Source: Streptomyces lanatus (GTDB lineage: Bacteria; Actinomycetota; Actinomycetes; Streptomycetales; Streptomycetaceae). Taken from it: DNA of 64,000 nucleotides. The translations under genes were made by a program, and so were the position numbers. Shown here piece by piece: positions 19,138 to 28,442 of this stretch (the first letter of the stretch is position 1; each line of letters begins with the position of its first letter). Below the pieces are notes generated by a model, which ran no database searches, had not been told where the DNA came from, and worked only from the letters and a program-made list of their open reading frames with translations. The stretch is from contig NZ_BNBM01000001.1 of the NCBI RefSeq assembly GCF_014655715.1, positions 746,742 to 810,741 of the forward strand, given 5' to 3'.

Positions 19138-21459
19138 GTGACCAGCAAGTCCGCAGCCGCGGCAGCACGGGCCACCGTGTACGGCTACCCCCGCCAGGGA
19201 CAGAACCGGGAACTGAAGAAGGCCATCGAGGGCTACTGGAAGGGCCGCGTCACCGCCGACGCCCTCCGCTCCACCGCCACCGGTCTGCGTGCCGCCAACT
19301 GGCGGCAGCTCGCCGACGCCGGCATCCACGAGGTGCCGACCGGTGACTTCTCGTACTACGACCATGTGCTCGACACGACCGTCATGGTGGGCGCGATCCC
19401 CGAGCGCCACCGATCCGCCGTAGAGGCGGACGCGCTGGCCGGCTACTTCGCCATGGCCCGTGGCACCCAGGACGTCGCCCCGCTGGAAATGACCAAGTGG
19501 TTCGACACCAACTACCACTATCTGGTCCCCGAGTTGGGCCCCGACACCGGCTTCACCGCGAACTCCGCCAAGCAGGTCGCGGAACTGAAGGAGGCCCTCG
19601 CCCTCGGTCTCACCGCGCGGCCGGTGCTGGTCGGCCCCGTCACCTACCTCCTCCTCGCCAAGCCCGCGCCGGGCGTCCCCGCGGACTTCGAGCCGCTCAG
19701 CCTCCTCGACCGGTTGCTGCCGGTGTACGCGGAAGTGCTCGCCGACCTGCGGGCGGCCGGCGCCGAGTGGGTGCAGCTGGACGAGCCCGCCTTCGTGCAG
19801 GACCGCACCCCGGCCGAGCTGAACGCCGTCGCACGTGCCTACCGGGAACTGGGCGCCCTCCCCGACCGCCCGAAGCTGCTGATCGCCTCCTACTTCGACC
19901 GGCTCGGCAACGCCCTGCCCGTCCTGGCCAAGGCCCCGGTGGAGGGTCTCGCCCTGGATTTCACCGAGTCCGCTGCCGCCAACCTCGACGGCCTGGCCGC
20001 CGTCGGCGGGCTCCCCGGCAAGCGCCTGATCGCCGGGGTCGTCAACGGCCGCAATATCTGGATCAACGACCTCCAGAAGTCCCTCACGACCCTCGGCACC
20101 CTCCTCGGGCTCGCGGACCGGGTCGACGTCGCCGCCTCCTGCTCCCTCCTCCATGTGCCGCTCGACGCATCCGCCGAGCGGGACATCGAGCCGCAGATCC
20201 TGCGCTGGCTGGCCTTCGCCCGGCAGAAGACCGCCGAGATCGTCACCCTCGCGCGCGGCCTCGCCCGGGGCACCGACACCATCGCCGCCGAACTCGCCGC
20301 CAACCGCGCCGACCTGGCGTCCCGCGCGGGCTCGCCGATCACCCGTGACCCGGCCGTACGCGACCGTGCCGGGGCGGTCACCGACGCCGACGCCCGACGC
20401 GCCCAGCCGTACGCCGAACGCGCCACGGCGCAGCGCGCCCACCTCGGGCTGCCGCTGCTGCCGACCACCACCATCGGCTCCTTCCCGCAGACCGGCGAAC
20501 TGCGCGTGGCCCGCGCGGACCTGCGCGCCGGGCGGATCGGCACAGCCGGCTACGAGGAGCGCGTCAAGGCCGAGATCCGGGAGGTCATCGCCTTCCAGGA
20601 GAAGGCCGGCCTTGACGTGCTGGTGCACGGCGAGGCCGAACGCAACGACATGGTCCAGTACTTCGCCGAGCGGCTGACGGGGTATCTGGCGACACAGCAC
20701 GGCTGGGTCCAGTCCTACGGCACCCGGTACGTCCGTCCGCCGATCCTGGCCGGCGACATCTCCCGGCCCGAGCCGATGACGGTGCGCTGGACGACGTACG
20801 CCCAGTCCCTCACCGCCCGCCCGGTCAAGGGCATGCTCACCGGGCCGGTCACCATGCTCGCCTGGTCCTTCGTCCGCGACGACCAGCCGCTCGGCGAGAC
20901 GGCCCGCCAGGTCGCCCTCGCCCTGCGCGACGAGGTCGACGATCTTGAGGCGTCCGGCACTTCCGTCATCCAGGTCGACGAACCGGCCCTGCGGGAGACG
21001 CTGCCGCTGCGCGCCGCCGACCGCTCCGCGTATCTGGAGTGGGCCACGGAGGCCTTCCGGCTCACCACAGCCGGAGTGCGGCCGGACACCCAGATCCACA
21101 CCCATATGTGCTACGCCGAGTTCGGGGACGTCGTCCAGGCCATCGACGACCTCGACGCCGACGTCATCAGCCTGGAAGCGGCCCGCTCCCATATGCAGGT
21201 GGCCCGCGAGCTGGCCGCGCACGGCTATCCGCGCGAGGCCGGACCGGGTGTCTACGACATCCACTCACCCCGTGTCCCCAGCGCCGAGGAGGCCACGGAG
21301 CTGCTGCGCACCGGCCTGGAGGCGATCCCGGCCGAGCGGCTGTGGGTCAATCCCGACTGCGGCCTGAAGACCCGCGGCTGGCCCGAGACCCGGGCGTCGC
21401 TGGAGAACCTGGTCAGCGCCGCCCGCAGGGTCCGAGGCGAGCTGCCGCCCGCACCCTGA
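19138..21459 (+). CDS. metE: Cobalamin-independent methionine synthase
   Basis: 773 residues, the usual length. The N-terminal barrel begins [19 protein letters not shown]; the C-terminal barrel holds the zinc/folate motifs HTHMCYAEF and NPDCGLKTR and the [12 protein letters not shown] block. It methylates homocysteine from 5-methyltetrahydropteroyl-glutamate. GTG start with GAAGGAGAT upstream. The B12 riboswitch in front explains its control: expression only when the B12-dependent enzyme cannot work. Confidence 0.96.
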   Translation: MTSKSAAAAARATVYGYPRQGQNRELKKAIEGYWKGRVTADALRSTATGLRAANWRQLADAGIHEVPTGDFSYYDHVLDTTVMVGAIPERHRSAVEADALAGYFAMARGTQDVAPLEMTKWFDTNYHYLVPELGPDTGFTANSAKQVAELKEALALGLTARPVLVGPVTYLLLAKPAPGVPADFEPLSLLDRLLPVYAEVLADLRAAGAEWVQLDEPAFVQDRTPAELNAVARAYRELGALPDRPKLLIASYFDRLGNALPVLAKAPVEGLALDFTESAAANLDGLAAVGGLPGKRLIAGVVNGRNIWINDLQKSLTTLGTLLGLADRVDVAASCSLLHVPLDASAERDIEPQILRWLAFARQKTAEIVTLARGLARGTDTIAAELAANRADLASRAGSPITRDPAVRDRAGAVTDADARRAQPYAERATAQRAHLGLPLLPTTTIGSFPQTGELRVARADLRAGRIGTAGYEERVKAEIREVIAFQEKAGLDVLVHGEAERNDMVQYFAERLTGYLATQHGWVQSYGTRYVRPPILAGDISRPEPMTVRWTTYAQSLTARPVKGMLTGPVTMLAWSFVRDDQPLGETARQVALALRDEVDDLEASGTSVIQVDEPALRETLPLRAADRSAYLEWATEAFRLTTAGVRPDTQIHTHMCYAEFGDVVQAIDDLDADVISLEAARSHMQVARELAAHGYPREAGPGVYDIHSPRVPSAEEATELLRTGLEAIPAERLWVNPDCGLKTRGWPETRASLENLVSAARRVRGELPPAP

Positions 21460-21594
21460 CCACGGGGTTTCCAGGGGGCCGGGGCGCCACGGGCGTCCCG
21501 GTCCGGCCGGCGCCGCCGCCGACCCGGTGATGAGTTTTCGCGCCCGTACCCGTCACACCTACGTCGGGACACGACGCGGTGGAAGGATGACGTG

Positions 21595-22578
21595 ATGAGT
21601 GCGGAGCAGGGCGTGAGCGGGCTGGGCGAGGTCGACGAGCGGGCGTTCTCGGGGCTGGCGGAGCGGCACCGGCGGGAGCTGCATGTGCACTGCTACCGGA
21701 TGCTCGGGTCGTTCGAGGACGCCGAGGACACCGTGCAGGAGACGTTCCTCCGGGCCTGGCGGCGCCGGGAGACCTTCGAGGGGCGGTCGACGTTCCGGGC
21801 CTGGCTGTACGGGATCGCCACCAACGCCTGCCTCGACCTGCTCGCCAAGCACCGCCCGGAGCCCGCGACCGGCGGCGAGGTGCTGTGGCTGCAGCCCTAC
21901 CCGGACCGGCTGCTCGACGAGCTGCCCGCGGGTGACGCGGACGAGCCGGAGTCCGTGGCCGTCGCGCGGGAGACGATCGAGCTGGCGTATGTGGTCGCCG
22001 TCCAGCACCTCGCGCCGCGCCCACGGGCCGTGCTGATCCTGCGGGACGTGCTCGGCTGGCCCGCGAAGGACGTCGCGAAGCTCCTCGGGGACTCCGTCAA
22101 CTCCGTGAACAGCGCGCTGCAGCGGGCCCGCGCCGGCATGCGGGAACATCTGCCCGCCGAGCGGCAGGACTGGACCGGCGGCGAACAGGACGCCGGGACA
22201 CGGGAGTTGGTGCGCCGCTACACCGACGCCAGCGTGGCCACGGACATCGGCAGGCTCGCCACCCTGCTCCGGGACGACGTCCGCTGCTCGATGCCGCCCA
22301 CGCCGGGCCTGTTCGTCGGCCGTGACGCCGTGGTGAAGGACTGGGTCGACAGCGGCTTCGAGGGCATGCGGGGCCTGCGCACCGTCCTCACCTCCGTGAA
22401 CCGCCAGCCCGCCGTCGCCTTCTACCTCTGGCACAAGCAGGAGGGCGCGTACCTGCCGCTGACGATCGACGTCCTGCGCGTCACCGGCGGGACGATCACC
22501 GAGATCGTCACGTTCCACGACGACCGGTTCCCGCGGCTCGGGCTGCCGGAGCGCCTGCCGGCGGACGGCACGGAGTAG
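21595..22578 (+). CDS. ECF-type RNA polymerase sigma factor with SnoaL-like C-terminal domain
   Basis: 327 residues. Sigma region 2 is near residues 20-90 ([34 protein letters not shown]) and region 4 near 130-190 ([20 protein letters not shown]). A C-terminal domain (about 205-325) has the SnoaL/NTF2 pattern ([20 protein letters not shown]). I recall this layout from SigG/SigJ-like factors, which lack a classical anti-sigma and are tuned by the tail. Start is ATG 21595, 8 nt after GGAAGG. No anti-sigma gene is adjacent. Confidence 0.88.
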   Translation: MSAEQGVSGLGEVDERAFSGLAERHRRELHVHCYRMLGSFEDAEDTVQETFLRAWRRRETFEGRSTFRAWLYGIATNACLDLLAKHRPEPATGGEVLWLQPYPDRLLDELPAGDADEPESVAVARETIELAYVVAVQHLAPRPRAVLILRDVLGWPAKDVAKLLGDSVNSVNSALQRARAGMREHLPAERQDWTGGEQDAGTRELVRRYTDASVATDIGRLATLLRDDVRCSMPPTPGLFVGRDAVVKDWVDSGFEGMRGLRTVLTSVNRQPAVAFYLWHKQEGAYLPLTIDVLRVTGGTITEIVTFHDDRFPRLGLPERLPADGTE

Positions 22579-22584
22579 CCGCCG

Positions 22585-23250
22585 TCACCTGCCAGGATCA
22601 CGCCGCTCAAGAACCTCACGCGCCTCGGCGACCGCCGACTCCGCACGATCACCGGCGTCCTGGGCGCGGTTCGCCGCCCTTCCGCTCGGGGCCCAGAAGC
22701 CGATGAGCACCGGCACGAAACCGGCGAGCACCGCGCTGAAGTGGGCCGTGCGGGCGAGCAGCTGTGCGTGTCGCAGGCCCAAGTGGGCGGCGGTACGTCG
22801 GCCGTCCCGTGCTCGTGCGCCCGCCGAACCGGCCGCGTGGGCCGCGTTGGCCGCGCCCGTGGCGCAGAGTTCGGCGAGCGCGGCGAGTGCGGATACCAGG
22901 GGCACCAGACCGCCCAAGGCCAGAGCAGCCGCCAAGGGGACCGACATGACGCGTTCCGATGTCGGATGCGTCGGCATGAACACGGTTGCCAGACCGTAGC
23001 CGGCCGTGCCGAACAGCATGAAGGCCCCGAAGCCGTTCCCCATCAGGGACTTGAGCGGGCTCTTCCTGTCCGTCTCGTTCTCGTGCGGCGCTGGCGCCTC
23101 GACGGGCCCGGTCCGGTGGGAGGCCGGCCGGGACGAAGGATGGTGGTGCACATCGCCGATGACGTCACCGATGACGTCACCGGCGATGAAGATGCCGGGT
23201 CCGTGGTTGTGCTGGTCCAGCCTGGCCGGGGGTTCAGGTGTCTCTGCCAT
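22585..23250 (-). CDS. Membrane protein with N-terminal QHNHG-x-G repeat motif (function unknown)
   Basis: 221 residues from the ATG at 23250. Residues 12-35 read LDQHNHGPGIFIAGDV followed by two more GDV turns and HHH. A Pro/His-rich linker follows, then hydrophobic segments near residues 70-92, 101-126 and 160-182, and an Ala/Arg-rich, probably coiled-coil tail. The start lies 17 nt inside the preceding gene, so the pair is coupled. The same motif ends the preceding protein (NQHNHGTGTFINGSVAG). I do not recognise a named family; a homotypic, possibly amyloid-like contact is inferred. Confidence 0.6.
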   Translation of the reverse strand: MAETPEPPARLDQHNHGPGIFIAGDVIGDVIGDVHHHPSSRPASHRTGPVEAPAPHENETDRKSPLKSLMGNGFGAFMLFGTAGYGLATVFMPTHPTSERVMSVPLAAALALGGLVPLVSALAALAELCATGAANAAHAAGSAGARARDGRRTAAHLGLRHAQLLARTAHFSAVLAGFVPVLIGFWAPSGRAANRAQDAGDRAESAVAEAREVLERRDPGR

Positions 23251-23650
23251 GCGCCGCACCGTGATTGATGGTGAGCCCCCCGGCGACACTGCCGTTGATG
23301 AAGGTGCCCGTGCCGTGGTTGTGCTGGTTCACCACCGTGGTCGGCCCGTCCCGCTCCACGAGCGCCCGCAGCTCCTCGAAGGCCTCACGGTCCGCGCGTA
23401 CGAGTCCTTCCAGGCCCAGCGCCCACCCGGCCGCCGCCCTGCGCGCCACCTCTTCCCGCTCGGACGCGGAGCACTCGGCCACGGTCGCACGATCCCGGTC
23501 GAGGCGGGCCAACTCGGCTGCGGCGTCCGGCTGGTCGCCGCGTCGCAGCAGGCGCTGGATGATGTCCCGCGCCTTGGCGTAGGTGTCCTGTGTCGCCTGG
23601 CCGAGAAGTGCCGCGAACACCGTCGTCGCGGTGAAGGTCAGCTCGTCCAT
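23234..23650 (-). CDS. Small helical protein ending in a QHNHG-x-G motif (function unknown)
   Basis: 138 residues from the ATG at 23650, preceded by GGGGGAG. The first 35 residues (FTATTVFAALLGQATQDTYA, then KARDIIQRLLRRG) form helices resembling N-terminal adaptor helices of actinobacterial conflict/NLR-type proteins. A charged helical middle follows. Residues about 110-133 read TTVVNQHNHGTGTFINGSVA then GGLTINHG. Its stop lies inside the next gene, whose product starts with the same motif. Upstream frames add no convincing sequence. Confidence 0.6.
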   Translation of the reverse strand: MDELTFTATTVFAALLGQATQDTYAKARDIIQRLLRRGDQPDAAAELARLDRDRATVAECSASEREEVARRAAAGWALGLEGLVRADREAFEELRALVERDGPTTVVNQHNHGTGTFINGSVAGGLTINHGAAHGRDT

Positions 23651-24008
23651 GTATGTCGTCTCCCCCACTGGTCGGCAGCACTGTATCCGCGCGCGCGGGG
23701 GTCGGCAGCCGGAACGGGCCATCCCGGGTTTCGGGCAGCAGAGCAGGATATTGTTCCGGGCGAACTCTCGGGGCCTTATGCCTCCGTTGTGCCGCATGTC
23801 GACGGTGCCGGAGACGAGGGTCGTCCTGCAGGTGCCGCACTGCCCTGGGCGAAGGACGCCGGGAGACTGATGCCCGCTCGGGAGGCGGCGGCGTCGCACT
23901 CGATGGTGCGCGGGCCCGGTGCGGGAGGACTGACGACGCCGTGGCCGACCTGCGCCAGATCCGCTGCCGGCGGTCCCGTCGCCACATCCCCCACCAGGTT
24001 CGCTCCCC
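23651..24008. other. Intergenic stretch with no supported gene
   Basis: 358 bp between the small motif protein and the phosphotransferase, both on the minus strand. Short frames occur on both strands, but none has a ribosome site together with recognisable protein sequence. It must hold the promoter of the motif pair. A decayed gene is possible but I cannot identify one. Confidence 0.4.
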
Positions 24009-24755
24009 TCACATCCGGGCCCTCAGCACATCGACCTCACAGCCCGGCGCCGACGGGTCGAAGCCGTGCTCGATCAGCCAGCGGACCGCCAGCAGGCTTC
24101 GCAGCGACCACCATGCGCGGATCACATCGCGGTCGACGTCGGTGCCGTAGCCAGCGATGACGTCGTCGAGGTGCTCCTCGTGTCCGAGCGTCAGGGTGGC
24201 GAGGTCGTACAGGGCGTCGCCCCGGCCCGCCTCGGACCAGTCGATGATGCCGGTGACCTCGTCGCCGTCGAGGAACACATGGGCGATCTGCAGATCGCCG
24301 TGGGTGAACACCGGGGTCCATGGGCGGAGCGCGGCCTGGGCGACCTGGCGGTTGCGTGTGACCAGGTCGGCGGGCAGGGCGCCGCTCGCCACGAGCAGCT
24401 CGCACTCGCGGTCGAGTTCCTCCGTCAGCTCGTCGAGGGCCCGACCCGCCCCGCCGGGCCGGGGCGGCAACGGCGCGTCGTGCAGCTTCCGGACGGCGGC
24501 GCCCGCCGCGGCCCATACCGCCGGCGACGCGGTCGACGGCTCACCGAGGCGGCCGAGCACCGTCCCCGGGACTGCGGCGATCGCCAGCACGGGCGGCTCG
24601 CGCCACAGGATCTCCGGGGTCGGGACCGGCGCCAGGGCCATCGCCTCGACCTCGACGTCGATACGCGCCTGATCGGCGTCCACCTTCAGGAACACATCGC
24701 CGACGCGCAGGGTCGCGCGCTCGGAGTGGGCGACGACGACCTTGACCTCATCCAT
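24009..24755 (-). CDS. Aminoglycoside/homoserine phosphotransferase-family kinase-like protein
   Basis: 248 residues. The catalytic block FTHGDLQIAHVFLDGDEV has Asp as expected, but His replaces the usual Asn of HGDxxxxN. The metal-binding DFG equivalent is IIDWSEAGRGDALYDLA. Such proteins phosphorylate small molecules, including aminoglycosides; the real substrate is unknown. Start is the ATG at 24755, with no strong ribosome site; a longer frame upstream is antisense noise. The Asn to His change may alter activity. Confidence 0.8.
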   Translation of the reverse strand: MDEVKVVVAHSERATLRVGDVFLKVDADQARIDVEVEAMALAPVPTPEILWREPPVLAIAAVPGTVLGRLGEPSTASPAVWAAAGAAVRKLHDAPLPPRPGGAGRALDELTEELDRECELLVASGALPADLVTRNRQVAQAALRPWTPVFTHGDLQIAHVFLDGDEVTGIIDWSEAGRGDALYDLATLTLGHEEHLDDVIAGYGTDVDRDVIRAWWSLRSLLAVRWLIEHGFDPSAPGCEVDVLRARM

Positions 24756-24808
24756 GCGGCCAGTATCCCGGGATGACCGTCGATGCCCTGAACGCCACCG
24801 CAGGGGAA

Positions 24809-24824
24809 TGTGGCTCACGTCACA
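24809..24824 (+). promoter_or_regulatory. Candidate Crp-type site
   Basis: TGTGG-CTCACG-TCACA matches the TGTGA-N6-TCACA consensus at all but one base. It lies 75 bp upstream of the GTG at 24899 and between two divergent genes. Inference from consensus only. Confidence 0.35.
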
Positions 24825-24898
24825 CGGGATCGCGGCATCGGACGGTGAAGGCGCGCGCGTCCTCCTCTCACGGGGCCACGAGACCAAGGGAATCGACA

Positions 24899-25777
24899 GT
24901 GCGCCGTGGGTACAGGTGGGTGGACCGTGAGCTGGCGCGGATGGATCCGGAGCGGGACTGGGAGCGGATGGTCTCGCTCTATGTCGGCCATCGTGTCCCG
25001 GAGTTCGGCCTCGCGATGATGATCTATCCGGGCACGATGCGCATGATGCAGCCGAGTGCGACGGCCGCCACCCTCGCGCATACGTCGAAGCTGGAGACGC
25101 GGCCCCACAGACGTTTCCACGACGGCAACGCGTTCCTGACGGCATGGATGGTCGACGGCCTGTCCAGCCCGGCGGGCCGCGAGGCCGCCGAGCGGCTGAA
25201 CCGTATCCACCGGGCCGTCGACCGCGGGACCCCGCACCTGCCCGGCAACTTCGACGGCGTCGACGACTTCGTATATCCCCTGGTCCTGTTGGCCACCTCC
25301 GGCGACCGGCTGCGGACCTCGCTGGGGCTGCCCGGCATCGGCGAGCCGATGAAGACCGCCTGGCACCACTGGGCGCGGGCGCTGTTCCGGCTCCTGGAGC
25401 GTTCGTCCGGGCCGCTGGCCGACGAGGCGTTCCCCGAGGACTGGGACGCGATGAACGAGTTCGCCGCGAAGTTCGACGCCCGGCCGTACCAGCGGACGGA
25501 GGCCGGCCGGCGGGTGGCGACCGCGATGATGGACTTCTTCGCCGAGCGCTGGTTCCCGGCGCCCTTACGGCCGTTCGGCAGGGACGTGACGCGTTACCTC
25601 GCCGGCGAACGCGTCTGCCGGCTCCATGGGATCGGCTGGATGACCGCCCGTCGCGAGCGGGTCGTCCGGATCTTCCTGAGGTCGGCGTTGCGCGCGCAGG
25701 GGCTGCTGCCCGATTACCGCACACCGCTGCCTGAACGCCTCCGGCGGAACCGTCATCCGAGGAGTTCGCCGGCGTAG
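24899..25777 (+). CDS. DUF2236/MpaB-like oxygenase family protein
   Basis: 292 residues if started at the GTG at 24899, which has AAGGGA 7 nt upstream; earlier in-frame starts add an unlikely basic N-terminus and overlap the Crp-like site. Recognisable stretches are WVDRELARMDPERDWERM, RRFHDGNAFLTAWMVDG and ERLNRIHRAV, where an H-x-H/IHR pattern is typical of DUF2236 (rubber-oxygenase/MpaB-like) proteins that may bind heme. The last 25 bp overlap the convergent M20 peptidase gene. Family assignment is moderate. Confidence 0.55.
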   Translation: MRRGYRWVDRELARMDPERDWERMVSLYVGHRVPEFGLAMMIYPGTMRMMQPSATAATLAHTSKLETRPHRRFHDGNAFLTAWMVDGLSSPAGREAAERLNRIHRAVDRGTPHLPGNFDGVDDFVYPLVLLATSGDRLRTSLGLPGIGEPMKTAWHHWARALFRLLERSSGPLADEAFPEDWDAMNEFAAKFDARPYQRTEAGRRVATAMMDFFAERWFPAPLRPFGRDVTRYLAGERVCRLHGIGWMTARRERVVRIFLRSALRAQGLLPDYRTPLPERLRRNRHPRSSPA

Positions 25778-26964
25778 AGGGCGTAGACGGCGGCGACCCG
25801 GAACAACTCCCGCTCGTCGACGTGCTCATGGGGGCCGTGGGATACGTCCAGACGGCCGGCGCCGAATCCGAACGCGGGGATGCCCAGCTGGTCGTACCAG
25901 CGGTTCTCCAGGATCCCGCCGCACATCTCGAACCTGGCCGGCTCGTCGCGGACCTCGCCGACACAGCGCGCCAGCGCCGCTCCCGCCGGATGGTCGGCGG
26001 GGGTTCCGGCGGGCGGCTGGAACTGGGTGACGTCGATGGTGACCTTCGCGTCGACCTCGGCCGCCGCCTCGCGGATGATCGTGGTCATCCGTTCCAATTC
26101 GGCGTCCAGGTCCTCCTCGGGGTTGAAGCGGCTGTCGACGGTGAACCAGGCGTCGGCGGGTACGACGTTGAAGTTCGACCCGCCGCCGGACAGTCCGCCG
26201 ACGACGACCATCGACCCCGTCGGGTCGGCGGGGTCCATGGCGTAGCCGGTGGGGCGGGCGGCCATCTCCTCGGCGTAGGCCAGCAGCGGCCGGGCCACAT
26301 GGACCATGTGCGCGAAGGTGTTGATGCCGAACGAGGCCTGTCCGACGTGCGCCTCGCGGCCCTCGAAGCCGACCTTGAGGCTGATGGCACCCCGCGCGGC
26401 GTTCCAGATGTTGCCGCCGCTGGGCTCGCCGGTGACCATCGCCATCGCGGAGGGGTCGATCAGGTGGTGCTCGCGCAGCTGGCCCGCGCCGACGACGCTG
26501 CCGGTCTCCTCGTCCGGGACGAGATGGATCACGATCCGGCCGTCACCGATCAGCCCCAGATCCTTCGCGGCCGCCGCCCCGTAGACCATGCTGACGATGC
26601 CGCCCTTCATGTCGGCCGTGCCGCGGCCGATCAGTCTGCCGCCCTCGCGCCGCATGGCGAACTGCTCGCGGTCCTGCACCGGGACCACGTCGTAATGGCC
26701 GTGGAAGTAGAGCAGTTTCCCTCCCTCCCCCGCGGTGCCGCGCACGACGTAGGGGTCCTCCAGGCTGTGCGCCCCCGTGATGTCGAGCAGCTCCGGCTCC
26801 AGACCCAGCCCCCGCATCTCCTCGCCCAGCACCCGCGCACACCGGCCGAGCCCCACCCCGGGCGGGTTCTCGGTGGGCTCGGCAACGAGACGGGCGAGGA
26901 AGTCCACCATCTCCCCGGCCCGCGGCTCCAGCCATGCCTGGACCATCTCGGATCGTGCACTCAT
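25753..26964 (-). CDS. M20-family metallopeptidase/amidohydrolase (ArgE/DapE-like)
   Basis: 403 residues from the ATG at 26964 (GGGAGG upstream). Metal ligands appear in order: His in YFHGHYDVVP, bridging Asp in GRGTADMKGG, catalytic Glu-Glu in VPDEETGS, Glu in VTGEPSGG and His in LDVSHGPHEHV. It hydrolyses an N-acyl or peptide bond in a small substrate. It is downstream of the amidohydrolase on the same strand (107-bp gap), so the two may act in sequence. Substrate unknown. Confidence 0.88.
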   Translation of the reverse strand: MSARSEMVQAWLEPRAGEMVDFLARLVAEPTENPPGVGLGRCARVLGEEMRGLGLEPELLDITGAHSLEDPYVVRGTAGEGGKLLYFHGHYDVVPVQDREQFAMRREGGRLIGRGTADMKGGIVSMVYGAAAAKDLGLIGDGRIVIHLVPDEETGSVVGAGQLREHHLIDPSAMAMVTGEPSGGNIWNAARGAISLKVGFEGREAHVGQASFGINTFAHMVHVARPLLAYAEEMAARPTGYAMDPADPTGSMVVVGGLSGGGSNFNVVPADAWFTVDSRFNPEEDLDAELERMTTIIREAAAEVDAKVTIDVTQFQPPAGTPADHPAGAALARCVGEVRDEPARFEMCGGILENRWYDQLGIPAFGFGAGRLDVSHGPHEHVDERELFRVAAVYALYAGELLG

Positions 26965-27071
26965 CCATGCCTCCCGGCGGCGATGTCGTCCGCGTTCAGT
27001 GGGAGCAATTTTCACTGCTTCCTGCGGGTCTCCGTCGCCGACGCGAAGGCGTACGCCGTGTTCCGACCGCG

Positions 27072-27956
27072 CTACAGGCCGAACAACCTCGCCGCGTTGT
27101 CGTGGCACACCGCCCGCAGCCACTCCCGGCCGAGTCCCAGGCGCTCCAGGGACTGGAGCTGGTGCAGATAGGGGTACGGGGTGTTGGGGAAGTCGGTGCC
27201 GAGCAGGATGCGGTCGCCGAGGGCGCCGAGCCGGGGCAGGGCCCGGCGTGGGAACGGCAGGAACCCTTCCGTGAAGTCGGTGAACGCCATCGTCGTGTCC
27301 AGCCGCACCTCGTCGTACCGCTCGGCGAGGTCGAGGAACTCCTCGTACTCGGGCATGCCCAGGTGCGCGACGATCAGCCGCAGTCGCGGGTGCCGTGCGA
27401 GCACGCGCGCGATGGGCTCGGGGCCGGTGTGCTTGCCGGGCGCGGGACCGGAGCCGCAGTGCGTCACCACGGGGATCCCGGTCTCGGCGAGCAGTCCCCA
27501 CGCCGGGTCGAGACGGTCGTCGGCCGGGTCGTACGCCCCCACCTGCACATGCGCCTTGAAGACGCGCGCACCTGCCTCGATGGCCTCGCGGACGTAGGTC
27601 TCGACGTCCGGGTCGGGGTGGAGGGTGGCGGTGTGCAGGCAGTCGGGTGTGCGGCGGGCGAAGTCGGCGGCCCATTCGTTGAGCCATCGGGCCATGCCGG
27701 GCTTGTGGGGGTAGAGCATCGAGGTGAAGGCACGGACGCCGAACTCCCGTAGCAGGGCGGTCCGTTCCGTCTCCTGTGTGCGGTAGGCGATCGGCCAGTC
27801 CAGGCCGCCGATCAGCGGTCCGTTGGTGTCGAAGTACTCCCAGACCTTGTGCAGGACACGCTCGGGCATGAAGTGGGTGTGGACGTCGATCAGGCCGGGG
27901 AGGCCGAGCTCCCCCCAGAAGCGACGGACCTCGGCGGCCTCGACTGCGTCGCTCAC
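27072..27956 (-). CDS. Amidohydrolase-2-family metal-dependent hydrolase
   Basis: 294 residues. The TIM-barrel start is LIDVHTHFMP, a middle strand gives VVTHCGSGP, a later one VAHLGMPEYEEF, and the C-terminal metal Asp is in ILLGTDFPNTPYP. Related enzymes include decarboxylases and lactonases of aromatic metabolism. GTG start overlapping the thioesterase stop by 4 nt (GTGA). Substrate is not evident. Confidence 0.85.
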   Translation of the reverse strand: MSDAVEAAEVRRFWGELGLPGLIDVHTHFMPERVLHKVWEYFDTNGPLIGGLDWPIAYRTQETERTALLREFGVRAFTSMLYPHKPGMARWLNEWAADFARRTPDCLHTATLHPDPDVETYVREAIEAGARVFKAHVQVGAYDPADDRLDPAWGLLAETGIPVVTHCGSGPAPGKHTGPEPIARVLARHPRLRLIVAHLGMPEYEEFLDLAERYDEVRLDTTMAFTDFTEGFLPFPRRALPRLGALGDRILLGTDFPNTPYPYLHQLQSLERLGLGREWLRAVCHDNAARLFGL

Positions 27957-28420
27957 CTGGTACCGCCCCCGTCTCCGCTCACGCGGATCAGCGTCTGCTG
28001 GCCGTTTGCCACGAGCTTGCGCTCGCCGTCGTCGCGGACGCCGTACACCTCCAACTGGCAGACGGTCAGGGTCCGTCCGGACCTCAGGACCGTACCGATC
28101 GCCTCGATGTGGTCGCCGACGGCGGGCGCGAGGAGGTTGATCTTGTATTCGACGGTGAGGACCTCGCTGTCGTCGGCGAGCAGCGTGAGCGCCGCGTAGC
28201 CGCCGGCGCTGTCGGCGATCGCGCTGGTGGCGCCGGCGTGGATGAAGCCGTGCTGCTGGGACACCTCGGGACGGGACGGAAGCACGATGTGCACACGGCC
28301 CGGTGCGATCTCGGTGATCCGAGCGCCGAGGTGCGCCATCAGACCCTGCCGGTCGAAGTTGTCCTGGACGCGCTTGCGGACCGCGGGGCTCGCCTGTTCC
28401 TGTTGCTTCCGGTCTTCCAC
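27953..28420 (-). CDS. PaaI-family hotdog thioesterase
   Basis: 155 residues. HGFIHAGATSAIADSAGGYAA is the hotdog helix with the catalytic acidic residue, and LTVEYKINLLAPA is the following strand. These enzymes cleave acyl- or aroyl-CoA thioesters. GTG start with GAGGAG 9 nt upstream; 22 bp after the histidine-kinase gene and overlapping the amidohydrolase, so all three may share a transcript. Confidence 0.87.
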   Translation of the reverse strand: MEDRKQQEQASPAVRKRVQDNFDRQGLMAHLGARITEIAPGRVHIVLPSRPEVSQQHGFIHAGATSAIADSAGGYAALTLLADDSEVLTVEYKINLLAPAVGDHIEAIGTVLRSGRTLTVCQLEVYGVRDDGERKLVANGQQTLIRVSGDGGGTR

Positions 28421-28442
28421 GTACCTGTTCTCCTCGGTGTCG

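Noticed and set aside
19108..21264. 718-codon open frame on the minus strand
   Set aside because: Antisense to metE; no recognisable protein content.
23651..24008. Small redox or transport protein gene in the gap
   Set aside because: Short frames contain a few suggestive residues but no start site or domain-length similarity on either strand.
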